Made by a program: the position numbers and the translations under genes | From: CAXSEF01 sp964236535 | GTDB lineage: Bacteria > Pseudomonadota > Alphaproteobacteria > Acetobacterales > Acetobacteraceae | NCBI GenBank assembly: GCA_964236535.1 | Contig: CAXSEF010000002.1 | Location: 1-64,000, forward strand | Direction: 5' to 3' | Length of the DNA stretch: 64,000 nucleotides | The notes under the pieces: generated by a model | Databases searched by the model: none | The model's input: the letters and a program-made list of their open reading frames with translations, nothing else | Told to the model about the DNA's origin: nothing | In this document: positions 1 to 8,480 of the stretch, one piece after another | Layout of the letters: each line of letters starts with the position of its first letter | How positions within the stretch are numbered: position 1 is the stretch's first letter

Positions 1-212
1 CCAATGGAGCGCCGCCAACATATCCCTTCCTAGCCTCTGCAAATTTCAATGAACAAACACTAAACCAAACCGATGCTACCCCAGCTTCTGAGGCATGCAA
101 TCTTACCGGTCAAGTTCGGCATGGCCGATAAACCTAGCAGTCCGAAGAGAAGAAGCAAGCAATTTCTTCGTGCCGTTCGGTAGACGGGATTTAGGCGTGC
201 CGCGCCTGCCGG
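1..212. other. AT-richer flank, no gene seen
   Basis: No open frame with convincing coding character lies in this stretch. It is visibly richer in A and T than the rest of the window and sits just beyond the 3' end of the epimerase gene. No hairpin followed by a T run is obvious. Confidence 0.4.
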
Positions 213-1193
213 TCAACCATGTTTGTGTGTGATCTGGCGAAAATCCTCCAACCAGCGTACAAACCTGACGACGCCTTCTTCAAGCGACACCGACGGCACG
301 TAGCCGGTCAGCTCCTGGATCGCCGCCACCGACGCCCAGGTCTCGCGTACATCCGCGGCCGGCCGCGTATGCCACTCGATCACCGCCTGCCGCCCAAGCG
401 ACTGCTCCAGCAGCTGCACCAGACGGCCCACCTCCTCCTGCCGGCTGTTGCCAATGTTGAGCAGCCGCGGGATCGCGTCCGGCGGCGGACGATCCAGCAC
501 GCCCAGGATCCCCGCCACGATGTCGTCGATGTAGGTGAAATCGCGTTTCAGCGCCCCACCCTCGTAGAGCGTCACTGGACGGCCCTCCAGGATGGCTAAC
601 GCAAACGCATAGACAGCCATGTCGGGCCGCCCCCATGGCCCATAGACAGTGAAGAAGCGCAGGCCGGTCTGCCGCAAACCATAGAGATGGCCATAGGCGT
701 GGCTGATCAACTCGTCGGCGCGCTTGGTTGCGGCATAGAGCGAGGTCGGCGTATCGGCCCGGGCACTCTCGAAAAACGGCAGCTCCGGCTCCAGCCCGTA
801 GACCGAGGACGAACTGGCGAACACCACGTGGCGCAGGGCCGGCAACCGCCGCGCCGCCTCCAGCAGCACCACGTGACCCATTACGTTGGAAGTCACGTAG
901 GCAAAGGGGTCCACCATCGAGTGCCGGACCCCTGCTTGCGCCGCCAGGTGCACGATCCGATCGATCCCGGGTTCCCCCGCGACCAGGGCGACCATCGCGT
1001 CCCGGTCCGCCACGTCGGCATGGACGAAGCGGAACCCGGGCTGCTCCAGCAGTGCAAGGCGCGCCCGCTTCAGCCGAACGTCATAGTAGTCGTTGAGGTT
1101 GTCGACGCCGAGTACCGCCCCGCCCTGTGCGAGCAGCGCCCGGGCCACGTGGCAGCCGATGAACCCGGCCGCTCCTGTCACCAGCACCGTCAT
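213..1193 (-). CDS. NAD-dependent sugar epimerase, UDP-glucuronate 4-epimerase-like
   Basis: A short-chain dehydrogenase-fold sugar-nucleotide epimerase of 326 residues, most like the UDP-glucuronate 4-epimerases (CapI/LpsL type) that supply UDP-galacturonate for surface polysaccharide. The N-terminal NAD-binding glycine motif GAAGFIG, the SSVYG strand with the catalytic Ser and the YAATK active-site motif are all present, as are the family signatures DNLNDYYD and YGPWGRPDMA. I chose the ATG at 1193; an in-frame TTG three codons upstream is possible, but the AAGG at about 10 nt suits the ATG. It follows the bdhA-like gene by 28 nt on the same strand, so the two may be cotranscribed, although the functions are unrelated. 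The exact sugar substrate is inferred from motif resemblance only. Confidence 0.88.
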   Translation of the reverse strand: MTVLVTGAAGFIGCHVARALLAQGGAVLGVDNLNDYYDVRLKRARLALLEQPGFRFVHADVADRDAMVALVAGEPGIDRIVHLAAQAGVRHSMVDPFAYVTSNVMGHVVLLEAARRLPALRHVVFASSSSVYGLEPELPFFESARADTPTSLYAATKRADELISHAYGHLYGLRQTGLRFFTVYGPWGRPDMAVYAFALAILEGRPVTLYEGGALKRDFTYIDDIVAGILGVLDRPPPDAIPRLLNIGNSRQEEVGRLVQLLEQSLGRQAVIEWHTRPAADVRETWASVAAIQELTGYVPSVSLEEGVVRFVRWLEDFRQITHKHG

Positions 1194-1221
1194 GAAACGC
1201 AAGCCTTCGAGGGCACATCCG

Positions 1222-2007
1222 TCATCGCGCCGCCCAGCCGCCGTCGATCGACAGCGGCGCGCCGGTCATCGTCATCGCCGCGTCCGAGCACAGGAACACC
1301 GCCAGCCCGCCGATCTGCTCCGGCGTGGTGAACCGCACCATCGGCTGCTTCTCCGCAAGCAGCTCGCGTTCCACCTCGGCGAGATCGCGTCCCTCCGCCG
1401 CCGCCCTTGCCTGCAGCTGCCGCTCCACCAGAGGCGTCTTCACCCAGCCGGGGCAGATCGCGTTCACCGTCACCCCATGATCGGCAAGCTCGATGGCCGC
1501 CGCCTTGGTCAGGCCCAGGACGCCGTGCTTGGCCGCGACGTATGCACTTTTGTCCGCGCTGCCGACCAGGCCGTGCGCCGAGGCGATGTTGATGATCCGA
1601 CCCCAGCCGCGGGCCCGCATGCCCGGGATCGCCGCCCGCATCGTATGGAAGGCCGCCGAAAGGTTGATCGCGATCACCGCGTCCCATCGCTCGACCGGGA
1701 ACTTGTCGAGGCTCGCCACATGCTGGATGCCGGCATTGTTCACCAGCACGTCCACAGTGCCGAAGACGCGCTCCGCCTCGGCGACCATCGATGCGATCTG
1801 CACGGGCTGCGTCATGTCGGCGGGATGGTGCAGCACCCGGACTGCGAAATCGCGCTCCATGCCGGCGCGGATTGCCTGGATCGCGTCGGCGTCGCCAAGA
1901 CCGTTCAACAGCACCGACGCACCCTCAGCCGCCAGTGCCCGGGCGATGCCCAGCCCGATCCCGCTCGTCGAGCCGGTGACCAGGGCCGTTCTCTGCTTCA
2001 AAATCAT
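1222..2007 (-). CDS. bdhA: D-3-hydroxybutyrate dehydrogenase
   Basis: Classical short-chain dehydrogenase of 261 residues that interconverts 3-hydroxybutyrate and acetoacetate with NAD, a step in polyhydroxybutyrate turnover. The cofactor motif TGSTSGIGLGIA lies at residues 10-21, the NNAG strand follows, then the catalytic Ser in NIASAHGL and the YVAAK motif. The stretch TVNAICPGWVKTPLV and the C-terminal MTGAPLSIDGGW are typical of the BdhA family rather than of FabG. The start is the ATG at 2007 with an AAGGTG about 10 nt upstream. The 214-nt gap to dps, read divergently, must hold the promoters of both genes; I see no strong operator in it. Confidence 0.88.
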   Translation of the reverse strand: MILKQRTALVTGSTSGIGLGIARALAAEGASVLLNGLGDADAIQAIRAGMERDFAVRVLHHPADMTQPVQIASMVAEAERVFGTVDVLVNNAGIQHVASLDKFPVERWDAVIAINLSAAFHTMRAAIPGMRARGWGRIINIASAHGLVGSADKSAYVAAKHGVLGLTKAAAIELADHGVTVNAICPGWVKTPLVERQLQARAAAEGRDLAEVERELLAEKQPMVRFTTPEQIGGLAVFLCSDAAMTMTGAPLSIDGGWAAR

Positions 2008-2221
2008 TGTGTTGGCTCACCTTGCTCGCACACACCGCCGCCGTTCGACATCTCATGCGTCGCCGACGGCAAAGCGTCTGCCAGCACGGTTGCGATGTCG
2101 AGCGCGACAACGATCGGGCGGCGTGTTCCAAGCCAGGAGCCGGCGCAGCCGGAGACGTGCGAGGCGGAACGCTGTGCCCTTGACGGCGTTCACGCGCTCA
2201 AACCAGCCAAGGAGGCTTCTC

Positions 2222-2797
2222 ATGGACGGCACCCGCGACCCGGCAAAGCTCAAGTCGCAGAGCAGCGACGGAGCCCACTTGCACACCACGCGGAACGACA
2301 CCCAGTCCAACGCCAAGGCAGTGTCGATAGAGACGCTGAACGCCCGCCTGGCCGACGGCATCGACCTGGCCCTGGTTACCAAGCAGGCGCACTGGAACCT
2401 CAAGGGACCGCAATTCATCGGCATCCACCTGATGCTCGACGGATTCCGTGACGAACAGGACGACTGGAACGACAAGATGGCCGAACGAATTACTCAGCTC
2501 GGGGGTACCGCGCGTGGCACCGCCACCGAGGTGGCGGCACACTCTAAACTTGCACCCTATCCAATCGCGACCTACGCGATCGCCGATCACCTGGCCGCCC
2601 TGATCGACCGTTACGCCGCCTTCGCCAACTCGGTGCGCCAGAACATCGATGACACCGACGAGGCCGGCGACCCGGGCACCGCCGACCTGTTTACCGAAGT
2701 GTCGCGCGGCATGGACAAGCAGCTGTGGTTCCTCGAGGCGCACGTGCAGGAGCCTACCGGCCAGATCCGCGATGGCGACAACCGCGGTACGCGCTGA
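2222..2797 (+). CDS. dps: Dps-family DNA-protection ferritin
   Basis: DNA-binding protein from starved cells, a ferritin-fold dodecamer that stores iron and shields DNA from peroxide. The protein has 191 residues. The ferroxidase region is intact: KQAHWNLKGPQF followed by GIHLMLDGFRDEQDDW supplies the conserved His, His, Asp and Glu. The hydrophilic N-terminal tail of about 35 residues carries a few Lys/Arg and may bind DNA. The start is unambiguous because a perfect AAGGAGG (2209-2215) sits 6 nt before the ATG. It is monocistronic in layout, divergent from bdhA and 85 nt ahead of parE. Confidence 0.93.
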   Translation: MDGTRDPAKLKSQSSDGAHLHTTRNDTQSNAKAVSIETLNARLADGIDLALVTKQAHWNLKGPQFIGIHLMLDGFRDEQDDWNDKMAERITQLGGTARGTATEVAAHSKLAPYPIATYAIADHLAALIDRYAAFANSVRQNIDDTDEAGDPGTADLFTEVSRGMDKQLWFLEAHVQEPTGQIRDGDNRGTR

Positions 2798-2840
2798 CCA
2801 CAGAGCACTGATGCGGCGCGACTGAGGCGCCTTGTCCCCG

Positions 2841-2869
2841 GTCCCTCGCACCACTACGGTGTGGGGGAC
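2841..2869. repeat. Imperfect hairpin between dps and parE
   Basis: An inverted repeat of 12-nt arms (10 of 12 paired) around a 5-nt loop, left arm GTCCCTCGCACC, right arm GGTGTGGGGGAC. It lies 43 nt after the dps stop and 13 nt before the parE start. There is no T tract, so it is either a weak dps terminator or a structure near the parE ribosome-binding region. Confidence 0.4.
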
Positions 2870-2882
2870 ATGGGAACGCAGC

Positions 2883-4862
2883 ATGAACGATTTATTTGCT
2901 CCTCCCCCTGACGAACAAGATTCCACCTATACTGCCAAGGACATTGAAGTCCTGGAAGGCCTGGAGCCCGTGCGTCGTCGGCCGGGCATGTATATCGGCG
3001 GCACGGACGACAACGCGCTCCACCATCTCGCCTCTGAAATCCTCGACAACGCGATGGATGAAGCCATCGCCGGCCACGCTACGCTGATCGAAGTCTCGTT
3101 GGCCGCTGGCAACATGTTGTCGGTGCGCGATAACGGCCGTGGCATCCCAGTTGATCCACATCCGAAATTCAAGAAACTCAGTGCATTGGAAGTCATCCTG
3201 ACCACCCTCCATTCGGGTGGCAAGTTCTCGGGAAAGTCGTACGAAACCTCAGGCGGGCTGCACGGCGTCGGCAGCTCCGTCGTGAATGCGCTGTCCGACG
3301 TGCTCGAGGTCGAGGTGGCCCGCGACCGGGTGCTCTGGCGCCAGCGTTACGCTCGCGGCAAGCCCGCGACCGCCTTGCAGAATGCCGGCCCGGTGCAGAA
3401 CCGCCGCGGCACCCAGATCCGTTTCCATCCCGATCCGGAGATCTTCGGCGGCCTGCACTTCGCTCCTGCGAGGCTCTACCGCTTGTGCCGATCCAAGGCC
3501 TACCTGTTCCGCGGCGTACGCATCCGCTGGAGCTGCGACCCTGCCCTGCCACGGCCCGCGGAGATCCCAGCCGAGGCCGAGCTGCACTTCCCAGGCGGGT
3601 TGCGCGACAGTCTCGACGCAGACATCGCTGACAGCCCGAGAGTGATCCCGGAGATCTGGGCCGGCGAGGCCATCCTGCCGCCCGGCCCCGGCGGCACCCC
3701 CACCGGCCGGGTAGAGTGGGCGCTTGCCTGGGTGGAGTCGGGGGACGTCTTCCTGCACTCGTATTGCAACACCGTGCCGACACCCCAAGGGGGCACACAC
3801 GAGGCCGGCCTGCGTGCCGCACTGCTGCGCGGGCTGCGCGCCTGGGGTGAACAGCGCAGCAACAAGCGGGCGCTTCAGGTAACCGCCGACGACCTCACCG
3901 CAGCACTTGCCGCCAAGCTGTCCGCCTTCGTGCGCGACCCGCAGTTCCAGGGCCAGACCAAGGAGAAGCTGACCAGCCCCGAGGCAGCTCGCCTGGTCGA
4001 GACCGCGCTGCGCGACCGTTTCGATCATTGGCTCGCCGCCCAACCCATACAGTCCGACACCCTGCTTGCCTTTGTCATCGAGCGCGCCGAGGACCGCCTG
4101 CGCCGCAAGGAGGCCAAGGACACGCCGCGCAAGACCGCGACCCGACGGCTCCGCCTGCCCGGCAAGCTTGCCGACTGCACCAGAGAGAACGCCTCCGACA
4201 CCGAGATCTTCCTGGTCGAGGGCGACAGCGCCGGCGGCTCCGCCAAGCAGGCACGCGACCGCGCAACCCAGGCGGTGCTGCCGCTACGCGGCAAGATCCT
4301 CAACGTCGCCAGTGCCTCGAACGAAAAGCTCCGGCAGAATCAGGAGCTCAAGGACCTGGTCGAGGCACTGGGTTGTGGCATCGGCGATCGCTTCGACGCC
4401 ACCCGTCTGCGCTACGGCCGCGTCATCATCATGACGGACGCCGACGTCGACGGTGCGCATATCGCCTCGCTGCTGATGACCTTCTTCTACCGCGAATTGC
4501 CGCATCTGATCCGCGACGGCCATATCCACCTCGCCCAGCCACCGCTCTATCGCCTCACTCATGGCGCAAAATCCGTGTACGCGATGGACGATGCCGACCG
4601 TACCCGCAAGCTCAAGTCGGCCTTCAAGGCTGGTGCCAAGGTGGAAACCAGCCGATTCAAAGGCCTGGGAGAAATGCCTCCTGCGGCGCTCAAGGAGACG
4701 ACAATGGACCCAAAACGCCGCACCCTGCTCAAGGTTGTTGCTGCAGCGACGGACCGGCAGCAGACCGAACTCCTGGTCGAAAGCCTTATGGGCCGTCGTC
4801 CTGAACTCCGCTTCCAGTTCATCCAGGAGCGGGCGCGCACCGTCGAGGAGCTCGACGTCTGA
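2883..4862 (+). CDS. parE: DNA topoisomerase IV subunit B
   Basis: ATPase subunit of topoisomerase IV, which decatenates daughter chromosomes together with ParC. The protein has 659 residues. The GHKL ATPase domain shows RRRPGMYIG, the DNAMDEA motif and GGLHGVGSS; the transducer domain follows. The TOPRIM domain has EGDSAGGSAKQ (about residue 440) and DADVDGAHI (about 520), which hold the acidic metal ligands. The length, near that of E. coli ParE and without the GyrB insertion, favours ParE over GyrB. The ATG at 2883 was chosen over an upstream TTG because the conserved sequence begins right after it. parC is not in the window. Confidence 0.93.
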   Translation: MNDLFAPPPDEQDSTYTAKDIEVLEGLEPVRRRPGMYIGGTDDNALHHLASEILDNAMDEAIAGHATLIEVSLAAGNMLSVRDNGRGIPVDPHPKFKKLSALEVILTTLHSGGKFSGKSYETSGGLHGVGSSVVNALSDVLEVEVARDRVLWRQRYARGKPATALQNAGPVQNRRGTQIRFHPDPEIFGGLHFAPARLYRLCRSKAYLFRGVRIRWSCDPALPRPAEIPAEAELHFPGGLRDSLDADIADSPRVIPEIWAGEAILPPGPGGTPTGRVEWALAWVESGDVFLHSYCNTVPTPQGGTHEAGLRAALLRGLRAWGEQRSNKRALQVTADDLTAALAAKLSAFVRDPQFQGQTKEKLTSPEAARLVETALRDRFDHWLAAQPIQSDTLLAFVIERAEDRLRRKEAKDTPRKTATRRLRLPGKLADCTRENASDTEIFLVEGDSAGGSAKQARDRATQAVLPLRGKILNVASASNEKLRQNQELKDLVEALGCGIGDRFDATRLRYGRVIIMTDADVDGAHIASLLMTFFYRELPHLIRDGHIHLAQPPLYRLTHGAKSVYAMDDADRTRKLKSAFKAGAKVETSRFKGLGEMPPAALKETTMDPKRRTLLKVVAAATDRQQTELLVESLMGRRPELRFQFIQERARTVEELDV

Positions 4863-4899
4863 TGCGCCTCTTGCCCGCAAGCCGTTGTCTTCAAAGACG

Positions 4900-5955
4900 A
4901 TGCGTCGGCTGGACGAACGACACCAGGTTGCGAACGCCGGAGTGACCGCCACCGTCGACACCATCGCCGATGCCGCTTTCGCCCTCGTGGCAACAACCGT
5001 GCAACGACGCATAATACCCGGCGCAGCCCTTGGCGTGGTATTCGCCGATGGTACGCAGGCCATCCGCCATGCCGGTTACACCGCCCTGCTGCCGGAGCCC
5101 GAGCCACTGCGGGCCGACACGCCCTTCGATCTCGCCAGCCTGACCAAGGTGCTACTGACTACATACCGAGTGCTGCGGCTGGTCGAGCAGGGGCGCGTCG
5201 ATCTGGACGACGCGCTTGCCGTACACCTGCCCGACCTGCGCCAGTACGAGCCCGGACACTTCGTTCGCGCGCTCACCCTTCGTGACTGCCTGGCGCATCG
5301 CTCCGGCCTGCCCGCGGTCGAGCCCTTCTACAGCTGGGGCGCCGAACCGCACACCCTCAAGGCTCTGGTCCTGCAGCGGGACTGGCCGCGCGGTCCGCCG
5401 GTTTATTCCGACATCAACTTCATCCTGCTCGGCCTCCTGGTCGAGCGGCTCGAATCCGCTCCGCTCGCAACCCTCACGCCGTCGGACTTCCTGGCCTCGC
5501 CGGACGCAGCCGCCACCGAGCACTGCCGCTGGCGTGACCGCATGCTGCGTGGCGAGGTGCACGACGAGAACGCGGCCGCGCTCGGCGGCCTGGCCGGCCA
5601 CGCCGGGCTGTTCGGCAACGTGGCCGCCGTGCTCGCCCAGGCACTGGCCATTCTGCAGCGCCGCTGGCTTTCCGGCGCCGCGCTGGATGCCATGGCGCGA
5701 TCGCACAGCCGTCCACCCGGCGTCCCGCGCGGACTCGGCTGGGAGCTACCGCATGACGGCTGGTCCGGCGGTTCGCTGTGCACGCCGCAGGCCATCGGCC
5801 ATCTCGGCTTCACCGGCACCGGGTTGTGGATCGACCCTGGGCGCGGGGTGAGCTGGACGCTGCTCACCAACCGGGTGCACCCGTCCCGGCATGTCGAGAC
5901 CGGCATTTCGGCGCTGCGCCGCGCCGTTTCAAACATTGTTTGCGCCAACGTGTGA
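4900..5955 (+). CDS. Beta-lactamase-fold serine hydrolase
   Basis: Serine hydrolase of the class C beta-lactamase / penicillin-binding-protein superfamily, 351 residues. The nucleophile motif SxxK is seen as SLTK near residue 90, in the usual context FDLASLTKVL. A YSD triad (PVYSDINFILLG) takes the place of YxN, and HLGFTGTGLWIDP is the region of the third motif. No signal peptide is visible, so it is probably cytoplasmic; many such proteins are esterases or peptidases rather than resistance enzymes. It begins 37 nt after the parE stop on the same strand and may be cotranscribed. The substrate cannot be told from sequence. Confidence 0.82.
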   Translation: MRRLDERHQVANAGVTATVDTIADAAFALVATTVQRRIIPGAALGVVFADGTQAIRHAGYTALLPEPEPLRADTPFDLASLTKVLLTTYRVLRLVEQGRVDLDDALAVHLPDLRQYEPGHFVRALTLRDCLAHRSGLPAVEPFYSWGAEPHTLKALVLQRDWPRGPPVYSDINFILLGLLVERLESAPLATLTPSDFLASPDAAATEHCRWRDRMLRGEVHDENAAALGGLAGHAGLFGNVAAVLAQALAILQRRWLSGAALDAMARSHSRPPGVPRGLGWELPHDGWSGGSLCTPQAIGHLGFTGTGLWIDPGRGVSWTLLTNRVHPSRHVETGISALRRAVSNIVCANV

Positions 5956-5962
5956 AAGCGAA

Positions 5963-6020
5963 CGCAAGGCCCGAGGCGCTGGCTCTGAACTCCGCCACGG
6001 GCAGCGCCCTTGGACCGGCC
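5963..6020 (+). repeat. Short copy of the interspersed palindromic repeat
   Basis: About 58 bp between the convergent serine hydrolase and gamma-glutamyltransferase genes. It contains GAGGCGCTGGCTCTGAACTC followed by GGCAGCGCCCTTGGACCGG. It belongs to the short subfamily, also seen in reverse inside the membrane-protein gene at 34657-34712 and degenerate at 31688-31747. Its two weak hairpins could act as a bidirectional terminator. Confidence 0.65.
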
Positions 6021-6025
6021 TTCGT

Positions 6026-7648
6026 TCAGTAGCCTAGGGCCAAGCCGTCCTTGCGCGGCTCGGAACCGCCAATCAGCACGCCACGCGCCCGGTCGATCCA
6101 GATCGCCTGCGCCCCGCCATGCGGGACCTGCAGCCGCTCCGGCACATGACCCATCGCCGCCAGTCGCGCGACCACATCGTCCGGAATGCCGCGTTCCACC
6201 TCGACCTTCCCCGCATACGGGAACAGCCGCGGCAGCTCGATTGCCTGCTGCACGTCAAGCCCGTGCTCGAGGATGTTGGCCAGCAGCAGCGTCTGTCCCA
6301 TCGGCTGGAAATGACCACCCATCACCCCGAACGGCATCACCGCCTCGCCGTCCCGGGTCAGCATCGCCGGCAGAATGGTGTGCATCGGCCGCTTGCGGGG
6401 CGCGATGCAGTTCGGGTGGCCGGGCTCAAGCCCGAAACCGAAGCCACGATTGTGCAGCATCACGCCCGAGCGCTCGGCAAGGATGCCGCTGCCGAAGCTC
6501 ATGAACAGTGAGTTGATGAAGCTGCAGGCGTTGCCGTCGCGGTCGACCACGCTGAGATAGACAGTATCGCGGTGCCGCGGCTGCACCGCCTCGCCCGGCG
6601 CAGGCAGCTCCGGCATCGCCCGCCTGTCATCGATCAGTCCAGCGAGCCCGCGCAGGTAGCCCGGGTCCAACAGCCGCGCCACCGGCACCTCCACCTGCGA
6701 CGGGTCGGCTATGAAGGCGTCACGGTCGCGATAGACCAGCCGCGCCGCCTCGATCTGACGGTGCAGACGAACCGGCCCTAGCGGCCCGTCCGGCGCCGGC
6801 CCGAGCGCGTCGAGGATGCCCAGCATCATCAGCACCAGGAGCCCCGAGCCGTTCGGCGGGCACTCCCACACCCGGTAGCCGCGCCAATCCGCCCCGATCG
6901 GCTCGACGAACATCGCGGCGTCGCGCCCTTCGGCGAAATCCTCCTCCGTGTGCAGGCCGCCGCGTGCGCGCAGCGTCGCCACCAGGTCGGCCGCGACCTT
7001 GCCGCGGTAGAACCCGTCCGCACCCTCCCGCGCGATCGCCCGCAGGGTCCGCCCCAGCGCCGGCTGGCGGAACACGTCGCCCGGTCGCGGCGCAGTTCCG
7101 CCCGGCAGGAAGGCCGCCGTGCCCTGAGCGCTTAGCTTGTCCACCTCGCCTGCCCAATCCGCACTCACCCGCGGCGTGACCGGGAAGCCTTCCTCGGCGA
7201 GACGGATCGCCGGCTGCAGCAGCGAGGCGAGCCCGCGAGTGCCGTGCGCGTCCAGCAGCGTCTGCCACGCGCTCACCGCACCCGGCACCGTCACTGTATG
7301 CGGCGACATCAGGTCGGGCACGGTGTATCCTACTGAGCTCAGCCCCTCGATGCTCGCGGCCGCCGGCGCCCGCCCCGAGCCGTTCAGCGCCACCACCCGG
7401 CGCTCGCCCGCCGGTGCATACAGGCAGAAACAGTCGCCGCCGATGCCGGTCGATTGCGGCTCCACCACCGCCAGCACCGCCGCTGCCGCTACCGCCGCGT
7501 CGAGCGCGTTGCCGCCAGCGCGCAACACGTCGACCGCCGTCAGCGTAGCCGCCGGCATCGAGGTCGCAGCCATGCCGCCCGTCGAGTACACTGGGCTGCG
7601 TCCGCCCCGGTGGAAGTCACGCAATCCAGCCGCTCCCGTCCCGCTCAT
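6026..7648 (-). CDS. Gamma-glutamyltransferase family protein (YwrD-like)
   Basis: Ntn-hydrolase of the gamma-glutamyltransferase family, 540 residues, made as one chain and expected to self-cleave before a catalytic Thr. That Thr is the T of HRDTVYLSVVDRDGNACSF, which matches the family pattern. The N-terminal part shows GGMAATSMPAAT and GGNALDAAVAAAAVLAVVEP and the substrate loop STGIGGDCFC. No signal peptide is visible, and the form resembles the YwrD branch rather than the periplasmic glutathione-degrading enzymes. I chose the ATG at 7648 because a GGAG lies about 8 nt upstream; several longer in-frame starts exist but encode no conserved sequence. It is divergent from gpt. Confidence 0.87.
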   Translation of the reverse strand: MSGTGAAGLRDFHRGGRSPVYSTGGMAATSMPAATLTAVDVLRAGGNALDAAVAAAAVLAVVEPQSTGIGGDCFCLYAPAGERRVVALNGSGRAPAAASIEGLSSVGYTVPDLMSPHTVTVPGAVSAWQTLLDAHGTRGLASLLQPAIRLAEEGFPVTPRVSADWAGEVDKLSAQGTAAFLPGGTAPRPGDVFRQPALGRTLRAIAREGADGFYRGKVAADLVATLRARGGLHTEEDFAEGRDAAMFVEPIGADWRGYRVWECPPNGSGLLVLMMLGILDALGPAPDGPLGPVRLHRQIEAARLVYRDRDAFIADPSQVEVPVARLLDPGYLRGLAGLIDDRRAMPELPAPGEAVQPRHRDTVYLSVVDRDGNACSFINSLFMSFGSGILAERSGVMLHNRGFGFGLEPGHPNCIAPRKRPMHTILPAMLTRDGEAVMPFGVMGGHFQPMGQTLLLANILEHGLDVQQAIELPRLFPYAGKVEVERGIPDDVVARLAAMGHVPERLQVPHGGAQAIWIDRARGVLIGGSEPRKDGLALGY

Positions 7649-7839
7649 CGCGCCCGCTCCATATCCGGCCGGCGACGCTGTGCGCCGATGCTTCATACCG
7701 GCGACGCTGGCATGTAGCCGGAGCCGCCGCAACACGACGCCAGGCACCCCCATGTCGCGCGCAGGATGTGGCCACCTGACGCATAGTTGCTGCATCTTGG
7801 CGGCGATGCGGGGCGGCGAAGTCGCGCGGAGGACGATGG

Positions 7840-8310
7840 ATGGCACAGACCTACGCGACCGTGACCTGGGATCAGCTGCATCGCGACGCACGCAGCCTGG
7901 CCGCGACGCTGATGACGCTGCCGGCGTTTGCCGGCATCGTGGCGATCAGCCGCGGCGGCCTGATCCCGGCCGCTATCGTCGCCCGCGAGCTGGACTGCCG
8001 ACTGATCGAGACCGTCTCGGTCCTCGCCTATGACGACGAGACCCGTGGGCCGCCGCAACTGCTCAAGCCTCCCAGCGCCGCCGGCAACGGCGAAGGCTTC
8101 CTGATTGTCGACGACCTGGTTGATAGTGGCGTCACCGCACGCCTGGTGCGCGCCCTGCTGCCGCGGGCGCATTTCGCCTGCATCTACACGAAGCCTGCCG
8201 GGCGGCCGCTCGCCGACAGCTGGGTCGCAGAAGTGGCGCAGGACACCTGGATCCTGTTTCCCTGGGACACCGCGCCCCTGTTCGTGCCCCCCCTCGCCCG
8301 CCGCACCTGA
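7840..8310 (+). CDS. gpt: Xanthine-guanine phosphoribosyltransferase
   Basis: Purine salvage enzyme that joins PRPP to xanthine or guanine. At 156 residues it is close to E. coli Gpt in length and aligns along the whole chain: VTWDQLHRDARSLA at the N-terminus, AISRGGLIPA, the PRPP-binding motif FLIVDDLVDSGVTA near residue 88, then YTKPAGRPL and QDTWILFPWD at the C-terminus. A strong GGAGG sits 7 nt before the ATG at 7840. It stands alone, divergent from the gamma-glutamyltransferase gene and convergent with the GT61 gene. Confidence 0.93.
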   Translation: MAQTYATVTWDQLHRDARSLAATLMTLPAFAGIVAISRGGLIPAAIVARELDCRLIETVSVLAYDDETRGPPQLLKPPSAAGNGEGFLIVDDLVDSGVTARLVRALLPRAHFACIYTKPAGRPLADSWVAEVAQDTWILFPWDTAPLFVPPLARRT

Positions 8311-8343
8311 TACCAAAACGCCTTGAGCGTGACCTGTAAGCGC

Positions 8344-8475
8344 AGCAAGGCTGGACTCTGCCCAGACCCGTCAAAAGCCCGAGGCTTTTGGAAAGCCTTT
8401 TCAAGAAAGGACGTTCCAAGGGTCTCCGCTCTTCGGTGAGCCGGGGCAAATTCCGGCTTGCTTGACTTGCCGGCC
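8344..8475 (-). repeat. Interspersed palindromic repeat, reverse copy
   Basis: Lies between the convergent gpt and GT61 genes. Read on the minus strand it ends with the family's CAGCCTTGCT-type terminus. It contains the second family hairpin as CAAAAGCCCGAGGCTTTTG (8372-8390) and an echo of the first hairpin region. The hairpin is well placed to stop transcription from both sides. Confidence 0.7.
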
Positions 8476-8480
8476 AAAGA

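Noticed and set aside
4900..5955. Calling the serine hydrolase an antibiotic-resistance beta-lactamase
   Set aside because: No signal peptide is seen and the YxN motif is replaced by YSD; the SxxK fold alone does not show beta-lactam hydrolysis.
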